From DATEDA01 sp963820965 (GTDB lineage: Bacteria; Pseudomonadota; Gammaproteobacteria; Burkholderiales; SG8-39), in NCBI GenBank assembly GCA_963820965.1, contig CAWGCC010000011.1:115651-179650 (forward strand): a stretch of 64,000 nt of DNA. The letters run 5' to 3'. Below the pieces are notes generated by a model. It ran no database searches. It was not told where the DNA came from and worked only from the letters and a program-made list of their open reading frames with translations. Position numbers and translations under genes: made by a program. Within the stretch, counting starts at the first letter, position 1. Every line of letters starts with the position of its first letter. Below are positions 25,792 to 34,752 of this stretch, in pieces.

Positions 25792-26490
25792 ATGGCGAGA
25801 CCCTCACCGACCGACGTTCGAGAGGCGCCGATCTATACGGCGGCCGAAGCAGCGCACTACCTGCGCCTCCCAGCCTCGACCGTCCGCGCGTGGGCGTTCG
25901 GACAGCGCTATCGCTGGAAGGGCGAGACCCGGTCGTTTCAGCCGGTCATCAGCGCGGCGAATCGGAAAGACCGCCGGCTCTCCTTCATCAACCTGGTCGA
26001 GCTTTTCGTGCTCGCGGCGATCCGACGCATACACAGCGTTGGCCTCCCGCAGGTCCGGCGGGCGGTGGGCTTCCTCAGGCGGCAGTTCCCGACGGAGCAC
26101 CCTCTTGCCGATCATCACTTCCAGACGAATGGCGTGGATCTCTTCGTCGAGAAGTTCGGGGAGATCCTCAACATCTCCCGTGACGGCCAGGTCGAAATGA
26201 AGGAACTGATCCGGGCGCACCTGCGCTGCGTCGAGCGGGACCCCAAGGGTGTCCCGATGAAACTCTACCTAGTGCCTCGTAAGCACGCGTCCGCTGCACG
26301 CAGCGTTGTTGTCATCGACCCGAGGGTGGGATTCGGCCGCCCGGTCCTCGACGGCACCGGCATTCGCACCGAGGTCCTGATCGAGCGCTTCAGTGCGGGC
26401 GAGCGGATCGAAGAACTTGCCGCGGACTATGACCGCTCGCCCGCGGAGATCGAGGATGTCCTCCGCTGCGAGCTCCCGCTCGCGGCGTGA
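25792..26490 (+). CDS. VapB45-like antitoxin: MerR-type HTH plus DUF433
   Basis: 232 residues. The N-terminus has a helix-turn-helix with MerR-like spacing (YTAAEAAHYLRLPASTVRAWAFG) and the C-terminal 60 residues are a DUF433 domain (VVIDPRVGFGRPVLDGTGIRTEVLIERFSAGERIEELAADYDRS). This two-domain build is that of the VapB45 antitoxin group. It overlaps the following PIN-like gene by four bases (GTGA), as expected for an antitoxin-toxin pair. It probably represses its own promoter in the 91-base gap after liuC. Confidence 0.78.
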   Translation: MARPSPTDVREAPIYTAAEAAHYLRLPASTVRAWAFGQRYRWKGETRSFQPVISAANRKDRRLSFINLVELFVLAAIRRIHSVGLPQVRRAVGFLRRQFPTEHPLADHHFQTNGVDLFVEKFGEILNISRDGQVEMKELIRAHLRCVERDPKGVPMKLYLVPRKHASAARSVVVIDPRVGFGRPVLDGTGIRTEVLIERFSAGERIEELAADYDRSPAEIEDVLRCELPLAA

Positions 26491-26812
26491 CGCCGAGCGG
26501 CTCGCCTCTCTCGTCTTCTTCATCGATCGGAGTCTGGGCGGTACGTGTGATCGCCGACGCACTCGGGGGCCGAGCTGCTCGCGAGTTCACGAGCGCATGC
26601 ACTTCGCCGACGAGACGGACGTACGGTGGCTCAGGCGGAGGCAATCCGAGGGTGGATCGTCTTGTGAAGGACGCGCGCATCCGCCGGGACTTCGAGGTTT
26701 ATCGGACCCGGACTGCTCGAGCATGGTCACACGCGCAGCTCGCCAGCCCGGGCCGTTCATCTACACGCTCTCGCGCGACGGCGTGCTCACTCGCATCAAA
26801 CTCAAGACCTGA
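26487..26812 (+). pseudogene. VapC45-like PIN-domain toxin, frameshifted
   Basis: Pieces of one small protein appear in different frames: LASLVFFIDRSLGG, RVIADAL, VHERMHFADETDVRWLRR, LVKDARIRRDF and finally GPFIYTLSRDGVLTRIKLKT ending at 26812. These are the ordered blocks of PIN-like (VapC45-type) toxins: an acidic FFIDRS start and a K-DARIRRDF segment. At least four frame changes are needed, not all in the same direction (the last looks like -1). This could be a decayed toxin kept beside its antitoxin or an error-rich stretch. As given it cannot make a full toxin. Confidence 0.65.
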
Positions 26813-26905
26813 CGCGTTCCGTCGACCGCTCGGGGCCTCTGGGGTGAAGGGCGGCTGTGATACGCTCGGCCGCGCCTAGCGTCCCCGGCTCTCGCGGACC
26901 AACCG

Positions 26906-28904
26906 ATGTTCTCCAAGATCCTCATCGCCAATCGCGGCGAGATCGCTGCCCGAGTCATCCGCACCGCCCGGCGGCTTGCCATCAAGACGGTGGCCGTGTA
27001 CTCGGAGGCGGACGCGCGCGCGCAGCACGTGCTCGCCGCCGACGAGGCGTACCTCATCGGCCCGGCGCCGGCGAAGGAAAGCTACCTGCGCGGCGACCGC
27101 ATCCTCGAGGTCGCGCGCGACAGCGGGTGCTCAGGCGATCCATCCCGGCTACGGGTTCCTCTCCGAGAACGAGAACTTCGCCGAAGCCTGCGAGCGGGCC
27201 GGCATCGTGTTCATCGGCCCCCCCGCCGCCGCGATCCGCGCGATGGGCTCGAAGAGCGCCGCCAAGCGGATCATGGAGAAAGCCGGCGTGCCGCTCGTCC
27301 CCGGCTACCACGGCGACGAGCAGGACACCGGCTTCCTCCAGCGGGAGGCCGATCGCATCGCCTATCCGGTCCTCATCAAGGCTTCCGCCGGCGGCGGGGG
27401 CAAGGGCATGCGCATCGTCGAGTCCGCGGCCGACTTCGCCGCAGCGCTCGCATCCTGCAAGCGGGAGGCGGCTGCTGCGTTCGGTGACGACCGCGTGCTC
27501 GTCGAGAAGTACCTTCGCCGGCCGCGCCATATCGAGATCCAGGTCTTCGGAGACCGCCACGGCAACTGCGTGCACCTCTTCGAGCGCGACTGCTCGGTGC
27601 AACGGCGCCACCAGAAGGTCCTCGAGGAGGCGCCCGCGCCCGGCATGACGGGCGAGCGCCGCGCGGCGATGGGCGGCGCCGCGGTCGCCGCGGCCAAGGC
27701 GATCGGCTATGTCGGCGCGGGCACGGTCGAGTTCATCGCCGATCAGGGCGGCACGTTCCACTTCATGGAGATGAACACCCGCCTCCAGGTCGAGCACCCG
27801 GTCACGGAGATGATCACCGGCAAGGATCTCGTCGAGTGGCAGTTGCGCGTCGCGTGGGGCGAGCCGCTGCCGCAGCGGCAGGACGAGCTCGCCATCGACG
27901 GCCATGCGCTCGAGGCGCGGGTCTACGCCGAGGATCCGGCGAAGGGCTTCCTGCCGGCGACCGGCCGGATCATCCATCTCGGCACCCCCGCCGCCTCGCG
28001 GCACGTGCGGATCGATACCGGCGTCGCCGCCGGCGACGAGATCTCGCCGCACTACGACCCCATGATCGCGAAGCTGGTCGTCTGGGACCGCGACCGCCCG
28101 GCGGCGCTCGCCCGCATGCGCGATGCCCTCGAGGCGTTCCAGGTCGTCGGGCTCACGACCAACATCGCATTTCTCGCCCGCCTCGTGTCGAGCAAGGCGT
28201 TCGCCGCCGCCGATCTCGACACCGGTCTCATCGAGCGCTCGCGCGACGAGCTGTTCCCGCCGCCGCGGCCCGCGTCCGACGAAGTCCTCGCGCTCGCGAC
28301 GCTGTCGGAGCTGCTCCGGCACGATCGCGAGGCACGGAAGCACGCTGCCGCGTCCGGCGATCCCTGGTCGCCCTGGGGCGACTGCGACGGCTGGCGGCTC
28401 AATCAGGACAACCACCACGTCCTGGTTTTCCGCGAGGGCGAGCGCCAGTTCGCGGTGACCGCGCACTACCGGAAGGGTGCATTCGAGGTCGAGCTGCCGG
28501 GCGGGCGGCGGATGCTCGCCGGCGAGCAGACCGGCACGCACGGCGTCCGGGGCTGGCTCGAGGACGAGGCGCTCGCCGCGACGGTGGTGAGGTCGGGCGC
28601 AATGATCGACGTGTTCCATGGTGCCGAGCGCCACACGCTCGAGCTGCACGACCCGTGGCTTGCCGAGGTCGAGGGCGAGGTGCACGGCGGCGGGCTCGCG
28701 GCGCCGATGCCCGGCAAGGTGATCGCGGTGCTCGTCGAGGCGGGCGCGAGCGTCGAGCGCGGCGCGCCGCTCGTGATCATGGAAGCGATGAAGATGGAGC
28801 ACACCATCACCGCACCCCGCGCCGGCACGGTGAAGGAGATCCTCTACCGGGTCGGCGAGCAGGTCGCCGAGGGTGCCGAGCTGATCAGGTTCGACGCCGC
28901 TTGA
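26906..28904 (+). CDS. mccA: methylcrotonyl-CoA carboxylase, biotin-carboxylase/biotin-carrier (alpha) subunit (one frameshift)
   Basis: About 665 residues. Biotin carboxylase: FSKILIANRGEIAARVIRTAR, then after an extra base near 27127 AQAIHPGYGFLSENENFAEAC, the ATP-grasp glycine loop ASAGGGGKGMRIV, and EMNTRLQVEHPVTEMITGKDLVEWQL. A BT-like linker domain follows. The C-terminal biotinyl domain has LAAPMPGKVIAVLVEAG and the biotin-attachment EAMKMEHTI near residue 630. It carboxylates biotin for the beta subunit encoded at 1102. The single frameshift is a GGG for GG in the N-terminal domain; corrected length matches MccA. The TTG of the next gene overlaps its stop. Confidence 0.92.
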
Positions 28905-29827
28905 AAGTCCTCCTGTACACCCCGTCGAAGACAGTCGCGGAATGGCGCGACACTCTCGCGGCCGCGCTGCCTGAGGCCGAGGTCCGCGTCTGGGAGCCCG
29001 GGCTCGCGTGGCCTGCCGACTATGCCGCGCTCTGGTATCCGGCGCCCGAGGTGCTCGCCGGCCAGAACAGGCTCAGGGCGATCTTCAACCTGGGCGCCGG
29101 CGTCGAGGCGCTCATGAAGCGTGTCCAGCTTCCCGCCGGCGTGCCCGTGGTCCGGCTGGAGGACGCGGGCATGGCGCGGCAGATGGGCGAGTACGTGACC
29201 TGGGCGGTGCTCCGCTACTACCGCCGGCTGGACGTCTACGCCGAGCAGCAGGCGCGTGCCGAGTGGCGCGTGCACCGGCCGCTCGCGCACGCCGACTTCC
29301 CCGTCGGGGTGATGGGTCTCGGCGTGCTTGGAACGCACGTCGCGCAGGCGCTCCTCGCTCTCGGCTTTCCGGTGCTCGGCTGGAGCCGCTCGCGCAAAGA
29401 CCTTTCGGGCGTGCGCTCCTTCGCCGGGCCGGCGGAGCTCGAGCCGTTCCTCGCCGGAACGCGAACGCTCGTGCTGATGCTGCCGCATACCCCCGACACC
29501 GAGGGCATTCTCGACCGCGGCACGCTCGCGAAGCTCCCGCCAGGCGCCTATCTCGTGAACGTCGCGCGCGGCGGGCTGATCGTCGACGAGGATCTGCTCG
29601 CGGCGCTCGCCTCCGGCCACGTCGCGGGCGCAACGCTCGATGTCTTCAACGAGGAGCCGCTGCCGGCGGCGCATCCATACTGGCGCCACCCGAAGGTGTT
29701 CATGACGCCGCACGCGTCGGCGGTCACGCTGGCCGATGTTTCGGTCGCGCAGGTCGCCGACAAGATCCGTCGGCTCGAGCGGGGCGAGCCGGTGACCGGC
29801 GTCGTGGATCTCGGGCGCGGCTACTGA
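28901..29827 (+). CDS. ghrA: glyoxylate/hydroxypyruvate reductase A-like D-2-hydroxyacid dehydrogenase
   Basis: 308 residues from TTG 28901, which overlaps the mccA stop. The Rossmann motif VGVMGLGVLGTHVAQALLALGF-LGWSRS (about residues 140-168) is followed by the catalytic Arg in NVARGGLIVDEDLL, a Glu in DVFNEEPLP and His in MTPHASAVT. Overall layout equals GhrA of enterobacteria (short N-terminal catalytic domain with YPAPE and FNLGAGVE). It reduces glyoxylate or hydroxypyruvate with NAD(P)H. Its presence inside the liu-type cluster is common in betaproteobacteria but its link to leucine use is not understood. Confidence 0.85.
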   Translation: MKVLLYTPSKTVAEWRDTLAAALPEAEVRVWEPGLAWPADYAALWYPAPEVLAGQNRLRAIFNLGAGVEALMKRVQLPAGVPVVRLEDAGMARQMGEYVTWAVLRYYRRLDVYAEQQARAEWRVHRPLAHADFPVGVMGLGVLGTHVAQALLALGFPVLGWSRSRKDLSGVRSFAGPAELEPFLAGTRTLVLMLPHTPDTEGILDRGTLAKLPPGAYLVNVARGGLIVDEDLLAALASGHVAGATLDVFNEEPLPAAHPYWRHPKVFMTPHASAVTLADVSVAQVADKIRRLERGEPVTGVVDLGRGY

Positions 29828-29841
29828 ACTAGAATCGCGTC

Positions 29842-30750
29842 ATGTCCCTTCCGCGCCAAGTCCGCATCGTCGAGATGGGGCCGCGCGACGGCCTGCAGAA
29901 CGAGCCGAAGAGCGTGTCCGCGGCGGTCAAGGTCGAGCTGATCGAGCGGCTCGCCGACGCCGGCCTGCCGGCCGTCGAGGCGACGGCGTTCGTCTCCCCG
30001 AAGTGGGTGCCGCAGATGGCGGACCACGCCGAGGTCCTGAGGGCGATCCGGCGCAAGCCGGGCGTTTCGTATCCGGTGCTGGTCCCGAACATGCAGGGCT
30101 TCGAGGCGGCCGCCGCGGCCGGCGCGGACGAGATCGCGGTGTTCGGCGCCGCATCCGAAACCTTCAGCCGCAAGAACATCAACGCGTCGATCGCCGAGAG
30201 CCTCGAGCGCTTCGCGCCGGTCGCCGAGGCGGCGCGCGCGAGGGGCATCAAGGTGCGCGGCTACGTGTCCTGCGTCGCCGGCTGCCCGTACGAGGGCGAA
30301 GTGGCGCCCGCAGCGGTTGCGGCGGTCGCGAGGGAGCTCTACGCGATGGGCTGCTACGAGATCTCGCTCGGCGACACCATCGGGGTCGGCACCCCGGGCA
30401 AGGTCAAGCAGATGATCGAGGCGGTCGCGCGCGCGGTACCGGTGCCGAACCTCGCGGTGCACCTGCACGACACCTGGGGCCAGGCGCTCGCGAACCTCTA
30501 CGCCGCGATGGAGCTCGGCGTCGCGACCGCCGACAGCTCGGTCGCCGGTCTCGGCGGCTGTCCGTACGCGAAGGGCGCCTCCGGCAACGTCGCCACCGAA
30601 GACGTGATCTACATGCTCGACGGTCTCGGCATCGAGACCGGTGTCGACCTGGCGAAGGTGTTCGAAGCGGGCCGCTTCATCTGCGATGCGCTCGGGCGGG
30701 AGCCGACCTCGAAGGTCGCCAGGGCGATGGCAGCCAAGCTTGCGGCGTGA
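29842..30750 (+). CDS. mvaB: hydroxymethylglutaryl-CoA lyase
   Basis: 302 residues, TIM-barrel lyase that splits HMG-CoA into acetyl-CoA and acetoacetate, the last step of leucine degradation. Signature VEMGPRDGLQNE (residues about 10-21) carries the catalytic Arg-Asp. The metal ligands are in LHDTWGQALANLYAA (HLHDT at about residue 210). The active-site Cys loop is SSVAGLGGCPYAKGASGNVATEDV. It starts 14 bases after ghrA with no gap for a promoter. Intact and full length. Confidence 0.94.
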   Translation: MSLPRQVRIVEMGPRDGLQNEPKSVSAAVKVELIERLADAGLPAVEATAFVSPKWVPQMADHAEVLRAIRRKPGVSYPVLVPNMQGFEAAAAAGADEIAVFGAASETFSRKNINASIAESLERFAPVAEAARARGIKVRGYVSCVAGCPYEGEVAPAAVAAVARELYAMGCYEISLGDTIGVGTPGKVKQMIEAVARAVPVPNLAVHLHDTWGQALANLYAAMELGVATADSSVAGLGGCPYAKGASGNVATEDVIYMLDGLGIETGVDLAKVFEAGRFICDALGREPTSKVARAMAAKLAA

Positions 30751-30965
30751 GCACGCAGCCGAAGCTCGACCTCGTTCCCGGCGGCCGGGTCGACGACGTG
30801 CCCTCGCCCTGCATCAACGTTTGCAGGATGAACTCGCAGACCGGCTGGTGCGAGGGCTGCTTCCGCACCATCGACGAGATCGCCTGCTGGTCGGGTGCGA
30901 CGCGCGAGGAGAAGCTGGCGGTGCTCGGAAAGCTCGGCGCGCGGAAGAGCACCATTGGTCCCTAG
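30747..30965 (+). CDS. DUF1289 family small cysteine-rich protein
   Basis: 72 residues from GTG 30747 overlapping the HMG-CoA lyase stop (GTGA). The family signature is complete: DVPSPCINVCRMNSQTGWCEGCFRTIDEIACW, four cysteines in a CxxxC...CxxC pattern suited to a metal or Fe-S site. Function is unknown; DUF1289 proteins frequently sit behind catabolic genes in betaproteobacteria. Translational coupling to the lyase suggests the same operon. Confidence 0.85.
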   Translation: MSTQPKLDLVPGGRVDDVPSPCINVCRMNSQTGWCEGCFRTIDEIACWSGATREEKLAVLGKLGARKSTIGP

Positions 30966-30985
30966 GCCAGACCAACGCGTGGGCC

Positions 30986-31927
30986 ATGCCCCCTGGTTCT
31001 CCTGAGCCGGCGCTTCGCGCGCCGGGACTGCAGGTCTTCCAGCGCGGCTGGCTGTCGTCGAACAACGTCCTCCTGCGCGGCACGGACGGCACGGCGCTGA
31101 TCGACTCGGGTTACCTCGCACACGCACCGCAGACGCTCGCGCTCGTCGCGCAGGCACTCGGCGGGGAGCGGCTCGCGCGGCTCGTCAACACGCACTGCCA
31201 CTCCGACCACATGGGCGGGAACCGCGCGCTGCAGGCGGCGCACGCCTGCCGCATCACGATCCCCGCGGGCGAGGCGCCGCTGATCGACCGCTGGGACGAT
31301 CGCGAGCTCGTGCTCGGCTTCGCCGATCAGCGCGCGGAGCGCTTCAGCTACGACGATACGCTCGCGGCGGGCGACACGATCCGCCTCGGCGACATCGACT
31401 GGCAGGCGCTCGCCGCGCCCGGTCACGATCCGCATGCGCTGATGTTCTTCGCGCCCGAGGACCGGATCCTGATCTCGGGCGACGCGTTGTGGGAGGACGG
31501 CTTCGGCGTCGTGTTTCCCGCGCTCTTCGGAGATGCAGCGGCGTTCGGGGAAACGCGGGCGACGCTGGAATCGATCGCGAGCCTCCGCGTGCGCACGGTC
31601 GTGCCCGGCCACGGCCGCGTGTTCAACGACGTCGAGCGCGCGCTCGAGCGGGCGTTCTACCGCCTCGACGGCTACGAGGCGGACATCACGCGCCACGCGC
31701 GCCATTGCGCGAAGGTGCTCCTCGTCTTTGCGCTGCTCGAGAAGCGGCGCATGGCGGTCGCGGATCTCCCGCGCTATTGCGCGGAGGTCGGCATCCTGCG
31801 CGAGCTCAACGCCCGGCACCTCCACATGAGCTCGCAGGCGCTCGCGGAGTGGCTGGTCACCGAGCTCGAACGGGCGGGCGCCGTCAGACGGGAAGAGAAC
31901 GATCTCGTCCCGCTGGTGCAGGCATGA
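30986..31927 (+). CDS. MBL-fold metallohydrolase
   Basis: 313 residues. Metal-binding THCHSDHMGG (about residue 75), PGHDPHALMFFAPEDRILISGDALWEDGFG and VVPGHGRVF provide the usual beta-lactamase-fold ligands. The C-terminal 90 residues are helical with a small winged-helix-like part, as in the LACTB2/glyoxalase-II-like hydrolase group. Starts 20 bases after the DUF1289 gene and overlaps the next gene by four bases. Substrate not identifiable. Confidence 0.85.
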   Translation: MPPGSPEPALRAPGLQVFQRGWLSSNNVLLRGTDGTALIDSGYLAHAPQTLALVAQALGGERLARLVNTHCHSDHMGGNRALQAAHACRITIPAGEAPLIDRWDDRELVLGFADQRAERFSYDDTLAAGDTIRLGDIDWQALAAPGHDPHALMFFAPEDRILISGDALWEDGFGVVFPALFGDAAAFGETRATLESIASLRVRTVVPGHGRVFNDVERALERAFYRLDGYEADITRHARHCAKVLLVFALLEKRRMAVADLPRYCAEVGILRELNARHLHMSSQALAEWLVTELERAGAVRREENDLVPLVQA

Positions 31928-32301
31928 CCCGCTTGCTCGTGCTGCTTTTCGCCGCCGCGATCGCCGCGGGCGTGGCGCCGCGCGCCGCAGCCCAGGGCAA
32001 CATCGCCATCGTGGAGCCCGCTGCGGACTCGACCGTGCCGAGCAACGAGGGCAAGGTGACGGTGCGCGTCGGGGTGCCGCGGGGTATCGCGCCGGGCAAC
32101 CAGGTCGTCATCCTGCTCGACGGGCGGCCGGTCGCGCGCGGGGCAGCGACGACCTTCGAGCTCGACGGCGTCGAGCGCGGCACGCACACGCTGCAGGCGC
32201 AGGTCGTCGACGGCAGCGGCAACACGCTCGTCGCGTCGCCGCCGGTAACCTTCCACATGTGGCAGGCGTCGCGGCAGTTCCCATCCCGCAAGGACGGGTA
32301 G
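31924..32301 (+). CDS. exported Ig-like-fold small protein, unknown function
   Basis: 125 residues. Signal peptide (LLVLLFAAAIAAGVAPRAAAQ), then a single beta-sandwich: GNIAIVEPAADSTVPSNEGKVTVRVGVP, VVILLDGRPVARG, FELDGVERGTHTLQAQVVDGSGNTL. This looks like the small periplasmic domains that bind or present ligands (CHASE/Ig-like). It overlaps the metallohydrolase gene (ATGA). No catalytic motif. Confidence 0.7.
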   Translation: MTRLLVLLFAAAIAAGVAPRAAAQGNIAIVEPAADSTVPSNEGKVTVRVGVPRGIAPGNQVVILLDGRPVARGAATTFELDGVERGTHTLQAQVVDGSGNTLVASPPVTFHMWQASRQFPSRKDG

Positions 32302-32314
32302 ACGGCGTGATCGG

Positions 32315-32671
32315 CTAGAACGCCTTCGCCGCGACCTCGCCGGCGCCGAAGAACTCGCGGGTGTACTCGACGGCCGCCTGGGCGTCGAACCCCTTGCAGG
32401 TGTAGAGCACGATGGAGAAGAACCTCGCGCTCGACCAGATGTAAGCCGCGATGCCGGAGTCGATCAGCGGGAGGAACGCGTCGAAGCCCTGGTTCTCCGC
32501 TTTTCCGAGCCCGGCCGGGGAGTGGATCGTCGGCTCGCCGTACGCCGTGAGGTTGAGATGCGCGGCGACGCCGAGGAGGTACGCGGCGACCCGCTCGCGC
32601 GTCACCTCCACCGTGTAGTAGCCCTCGACGAGCAGCCGCTGCCGGAAGATGTCCGGAGCGAGGTTCTTCAT
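32315..32671 (-). CDS. S-adenosylmethionine decarboxylase-like protein
   Basis: 118 residues with MKNLAPDIFRQRLLVEGYYTVEVTRERVAAYLLG-AAHLNLTAYGEPTIHSPAGLGK and NQGFDAFLPLIDSGIAAYIW-SARFFSIVLYTCKGFD. The arrangement matches a compact group related to prokaryotic AdoMet decarboxylases. I do not see the usual self-cleaving Ser region in standard context, so enzymatic activity is uncertain. Convergent with the exported Ig-like gene (13 bases apart). No spermidine synthase gene is nearby. Confidence 0.55.
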   Translation of the reverse strand: MKNLAPDIFRQRLLVEGYYTVEVTRERVAAYLLGVAAHLNLTAYGEPTIHSPAGLGKAENQGFDAFLPLIDSGIAAYIWSSARFFSIVLYTCKGFDAQAAVEYTREFFGAGEVAAKAF

Positions 32672-32746
32672 GCGGGCGCCTCCGCGTAGTCGAATAGGGA
32701 TGTGAAGTCCATCGCTCGTCTCCGAAGGATAGCGTCCCGCTGCGCG

Positions 32747-33205
32747 CTATGGCGCGAGCTCCTCGATCGCTGCCCGTACGGTCCCGCCGTCGATCTCCAG
32801 GCGCGCGATGGCTACCGGCAACCGGAACCGGCGCGGCCCGGCACTGCCGGGGTTCACGTAGAGCACGCCGCCGCGCTCGTCGATCCGCGGTCGGTGGGAG
32901 TGCCCGGACACGACCACCCGGAACCCTTCCGCCGCGGGATCGATGGTCAGTTCGGCGAGGTCGTGCACCACGTAGAGACGCACCTCGCCGATCTGCAGTG
33001 CCTCGGTCTCGCGCACCGCGCGCGCCCAGAGCGCGCGGTCGTTGTTGCCCCGCACGGCGGTCAGGGGCGCGAGCGCGCACAGGCTCGCGAGGATCTCCGG
33101 CGCGCCGATGTCGCCGGCGTGAACGATGTGCGCCGCGCCGCGCAGACGCTCGACCGCCTCGGCGCGCAGCAAGCCGTGAGTGTCGGAGATGAGACCGATG
33201 CGCAC
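32747..33205 (-). CDS. YfcE/MJ0936-type metallophosphodiesterase
   Basis: 152 residues from GTG 33205 (RIGLISDTHGLL). The calcineurin-like motifs follow in order: SDTHG, HAGDIG, VRGNND, HD (VVHDLAE) and SGHSHRP, the full di-metal site. VNPGSAGPRRFRLPVAIARLEI closes the fold. Such proteins hydrolyse phosphodiesters in vitro; physiological role is often unknown. Six bases downstream of the OsmC gene, so likely one operon. Confidence 0.9.
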   Translation of the reverse strand: MRIGLISDTHGLLRAEAVERLRGAAHIVHAGDIGAPEILASLCALAPLTAVRGNNDRALWARAVRETEALQIGEVRLYVVHDLAELTIDPAAEGFRVVVSGHSHRPRIDERGGVLYVNPGSAGPRRFRLPVAIARLEIDGGTVRAAIEELAP

Positions 33206-33210
33206 CGAGG

Positions 33211-33711
33211 TCAGACGAGGACGATGCGGGTTTCCGGGCCGCTGCGGAGCGTCTGATAGACCACGCAGTAGCGCTCGGTCAGCTCGAGGAGCTTCGCGCG
33301 CTCGGCCGGCGGCGCGTCGCAGTCGAGCTCGATCGCGAGCCGGATCTGGCTGAATCCGACCGGCGCATCCTTCGCAACGCCGAGCGTGCCGCGAAAGTCG
33401 AGGTCGCCCTCGGCCCGCAGCCGCCCGCCGCGCAGGACGATCCCCATCGACGTCGCGACCGCGGAGAGCGTCACGCCGGCGCAGGCGACCAGCGCCTGCA
33501 GCAGCATGTCGCCGGAGCAGGCCTGCAGGCCGCTGCCGCCGGTCGCCGGATGCAACCCGGCCGCGACCAGTGTGCGGCCCGTCTCCACGCTGCACGAGAC
33601 GCCTTCACCGATCCGGCCCGCGGCCTCGAGCGTGATGACGCCGGCACTCGGGTCGTCGCGGTAGCGTTGCTTCAACGGTGCCTGGAGCGCGCGCAGCTCG
33701 TCGCGGTTCAT
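33211..33711 (-). CDS. OsmC family protein
   Basis: 166 residues. A beta-rich start (AGVITLEAAGRIGEGVSCSVET) is followed by helices with CSGDMLLQALVACAGVTLSAVAT (Cys near residue 76) and ERYCVVYQTLRSGPETRIVLV (Cys near residue 148), the two thiols of the OsmC fold. Distinct from the OsmC at 2715. Divergent from the rhomboid gene. Confidence 0.87.
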   Translation of the reverse strand: MNRDELRALQAPLKQRYRDDPSAGVITLEAAGRIGEGVSCSVETGRTLVAAGLHPATGGSGLQACSGDMLLQALVACAGVTLSAVATSMGIVLRGGRLRAEGDLDFRGTLGVAKDAPVGFSQIRLAIELDCDAPPAERAKLLELTERYCVVYQTLRSGPETRIVLV

Positions 33712-33825
33712 CCGGATCTCCTCGGTCGGCCGGTGGCGGAAGTCTGCACCCGGCCGCGGAAAATGGACATCGGTTGATTTCCGGCATCCGGGGCCTCATG
33801 TACGCTTTCGCCTCGGCCCGCCGCA

Positions 33826-34450
33826 ATGCCCCTCTCCGTCCCGCCCGCAACGTTCGCCCTCATCGTCGCGACGACGCTCGCGTACATCGTCCAGCAGGGC
33901 GCGGGGCTGCAGTTCCTGCTCAACTTCGCGCTGTGGCCGCTCGGGGCGTCGCCCGACCTCGGTCCGGACGTCGCGGTCGGCACCTTCCAGGCGTGGCAGC
34001 TCGTCACCTACAGCTTCCTGCACGGCAGCTTCATGCATCTCTTTCTGAACATGTTCGCCCTGTGGATGTTCGGATCGGAGCTCGAGCGGCTGTTCGGACA
34101 GCGGCGCTACCTCACCTACTGGTTCGCGGCGGTGCTCGCCGCGGGGATCACGCAGCTCGTCGTGTCGGCTTCGAGCGGGTCGTACTACCCGACGATCGGC
34201 GCGTCGGGTGGCGTGTTCGGCCTGCTCCTCGCCTACGGAATCCACTTCCCGCGGCGGACGATCGTACTGCTCATTCCACCGATCCCGATGCCGGCGTGGC
34301 TGTTCGTCATCGTCTATGCGGGGATCGAACTGTTTCTGGGGGTGACCGAAACGCAGGCAGGCGTCGCCCACTTTGCGCACCTCGGGCGGGATGTTCGGCG
34401 GCTGGCTGACGCTGCGGTACTGGCGACGGCGGGCGGCGATCGGGCGCTGA
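33826..34450 (+). CDS. rhomboid-family intramembrane serine protease (frameshift near 3' end)
   Basis: About 207 residues with six predicted membrane segments. The catalytic Ser is in TIGASGGVFGLLLAYG (Ser near residue 129) and the His in GVAHFAHLG near residue 185. WQLVTYSFLHGSFMHLFLNMFALWMFG is the conserved loop and membrane region. One extra G at about 34389 (GGG for GG) shifts the frame; corrected, the tail reads GMFGGWLTLRYWRRRAAIG and stops at 34448-34450. The uncorrected frame runs on to 34506. It is the last backbone gene before the accessory region. Confidence 0.88.
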
Positions 34451-34526
34451 GACGCACGAACGCCGAGTCCTTCGCTTCGTCCTTGGTGGGGGACAAATGT
34501 GGGTAGCGCTTGCCCTCGTCGCGGAT

Positions 34527-34590
34527 GCCTACCGAACAGGATCGTATCTGCCATGCTCACGCACGACAGATACGATCCTGTTCGTTGGGC
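34527..34590. other. attC-like recombination site 1 (left end of cassette array)
   Basis: A 64-base imperfect palindrome. The right simple site is GTTGGGC (34584-34590), matching the GTTRRRY consensus. The left simple site is GCCTACC (34527-34533), two mismatches from its complement. Between them are 18-base perfect inverted arms, 34533-34550 and 34567-34584 (CGAACAGGAT... / ...ATCCTGTTCG), round a 16-base loop. Size and layout fit short integron attC sites, although such perfect arms are unusual. It marks where backbone gives way to cassette genes. Confidence 0.6.
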
Positions 34591-34668
34591 GTCACGTGAC
34601 GGGGAGATCTCTCCGTAAGCCTGATCGGGCTAACTGAGTTCGCACAGACCGATTGAGGAGGATATGGT

Positions 34669-34720
34669 CTTGCCGACACGTGAAGGCGCTTGACTTTGCC
34701 GTTACGTAAAGGCTCAACCT
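34669..34720 (+). promoter_or_regulatory. MerR-type promoter with 19-base spacer and tandem operator-like repeats
   Basis: TTGACT at 34690-34695 as -35 and CAACCT at 34715-34720 as -10 are separated by 19 bases, the stretched spacing used by MerR activators. The spacer contains CTTT-N10-AAAG symmetry. A related 19-base copy lies 26 bases upstream (34669-34687 against 34695-34713, 15 of 19 identical, both with TTGCCG and ACGT-AAGGC). It lies just ahead of the GST gene; the MerR regulator is encoded next to it. Confidence 0.6.
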
Positions 34721-34752
34721 CTCGGCTCCACAACCCTCAATAGGAGCCTACC

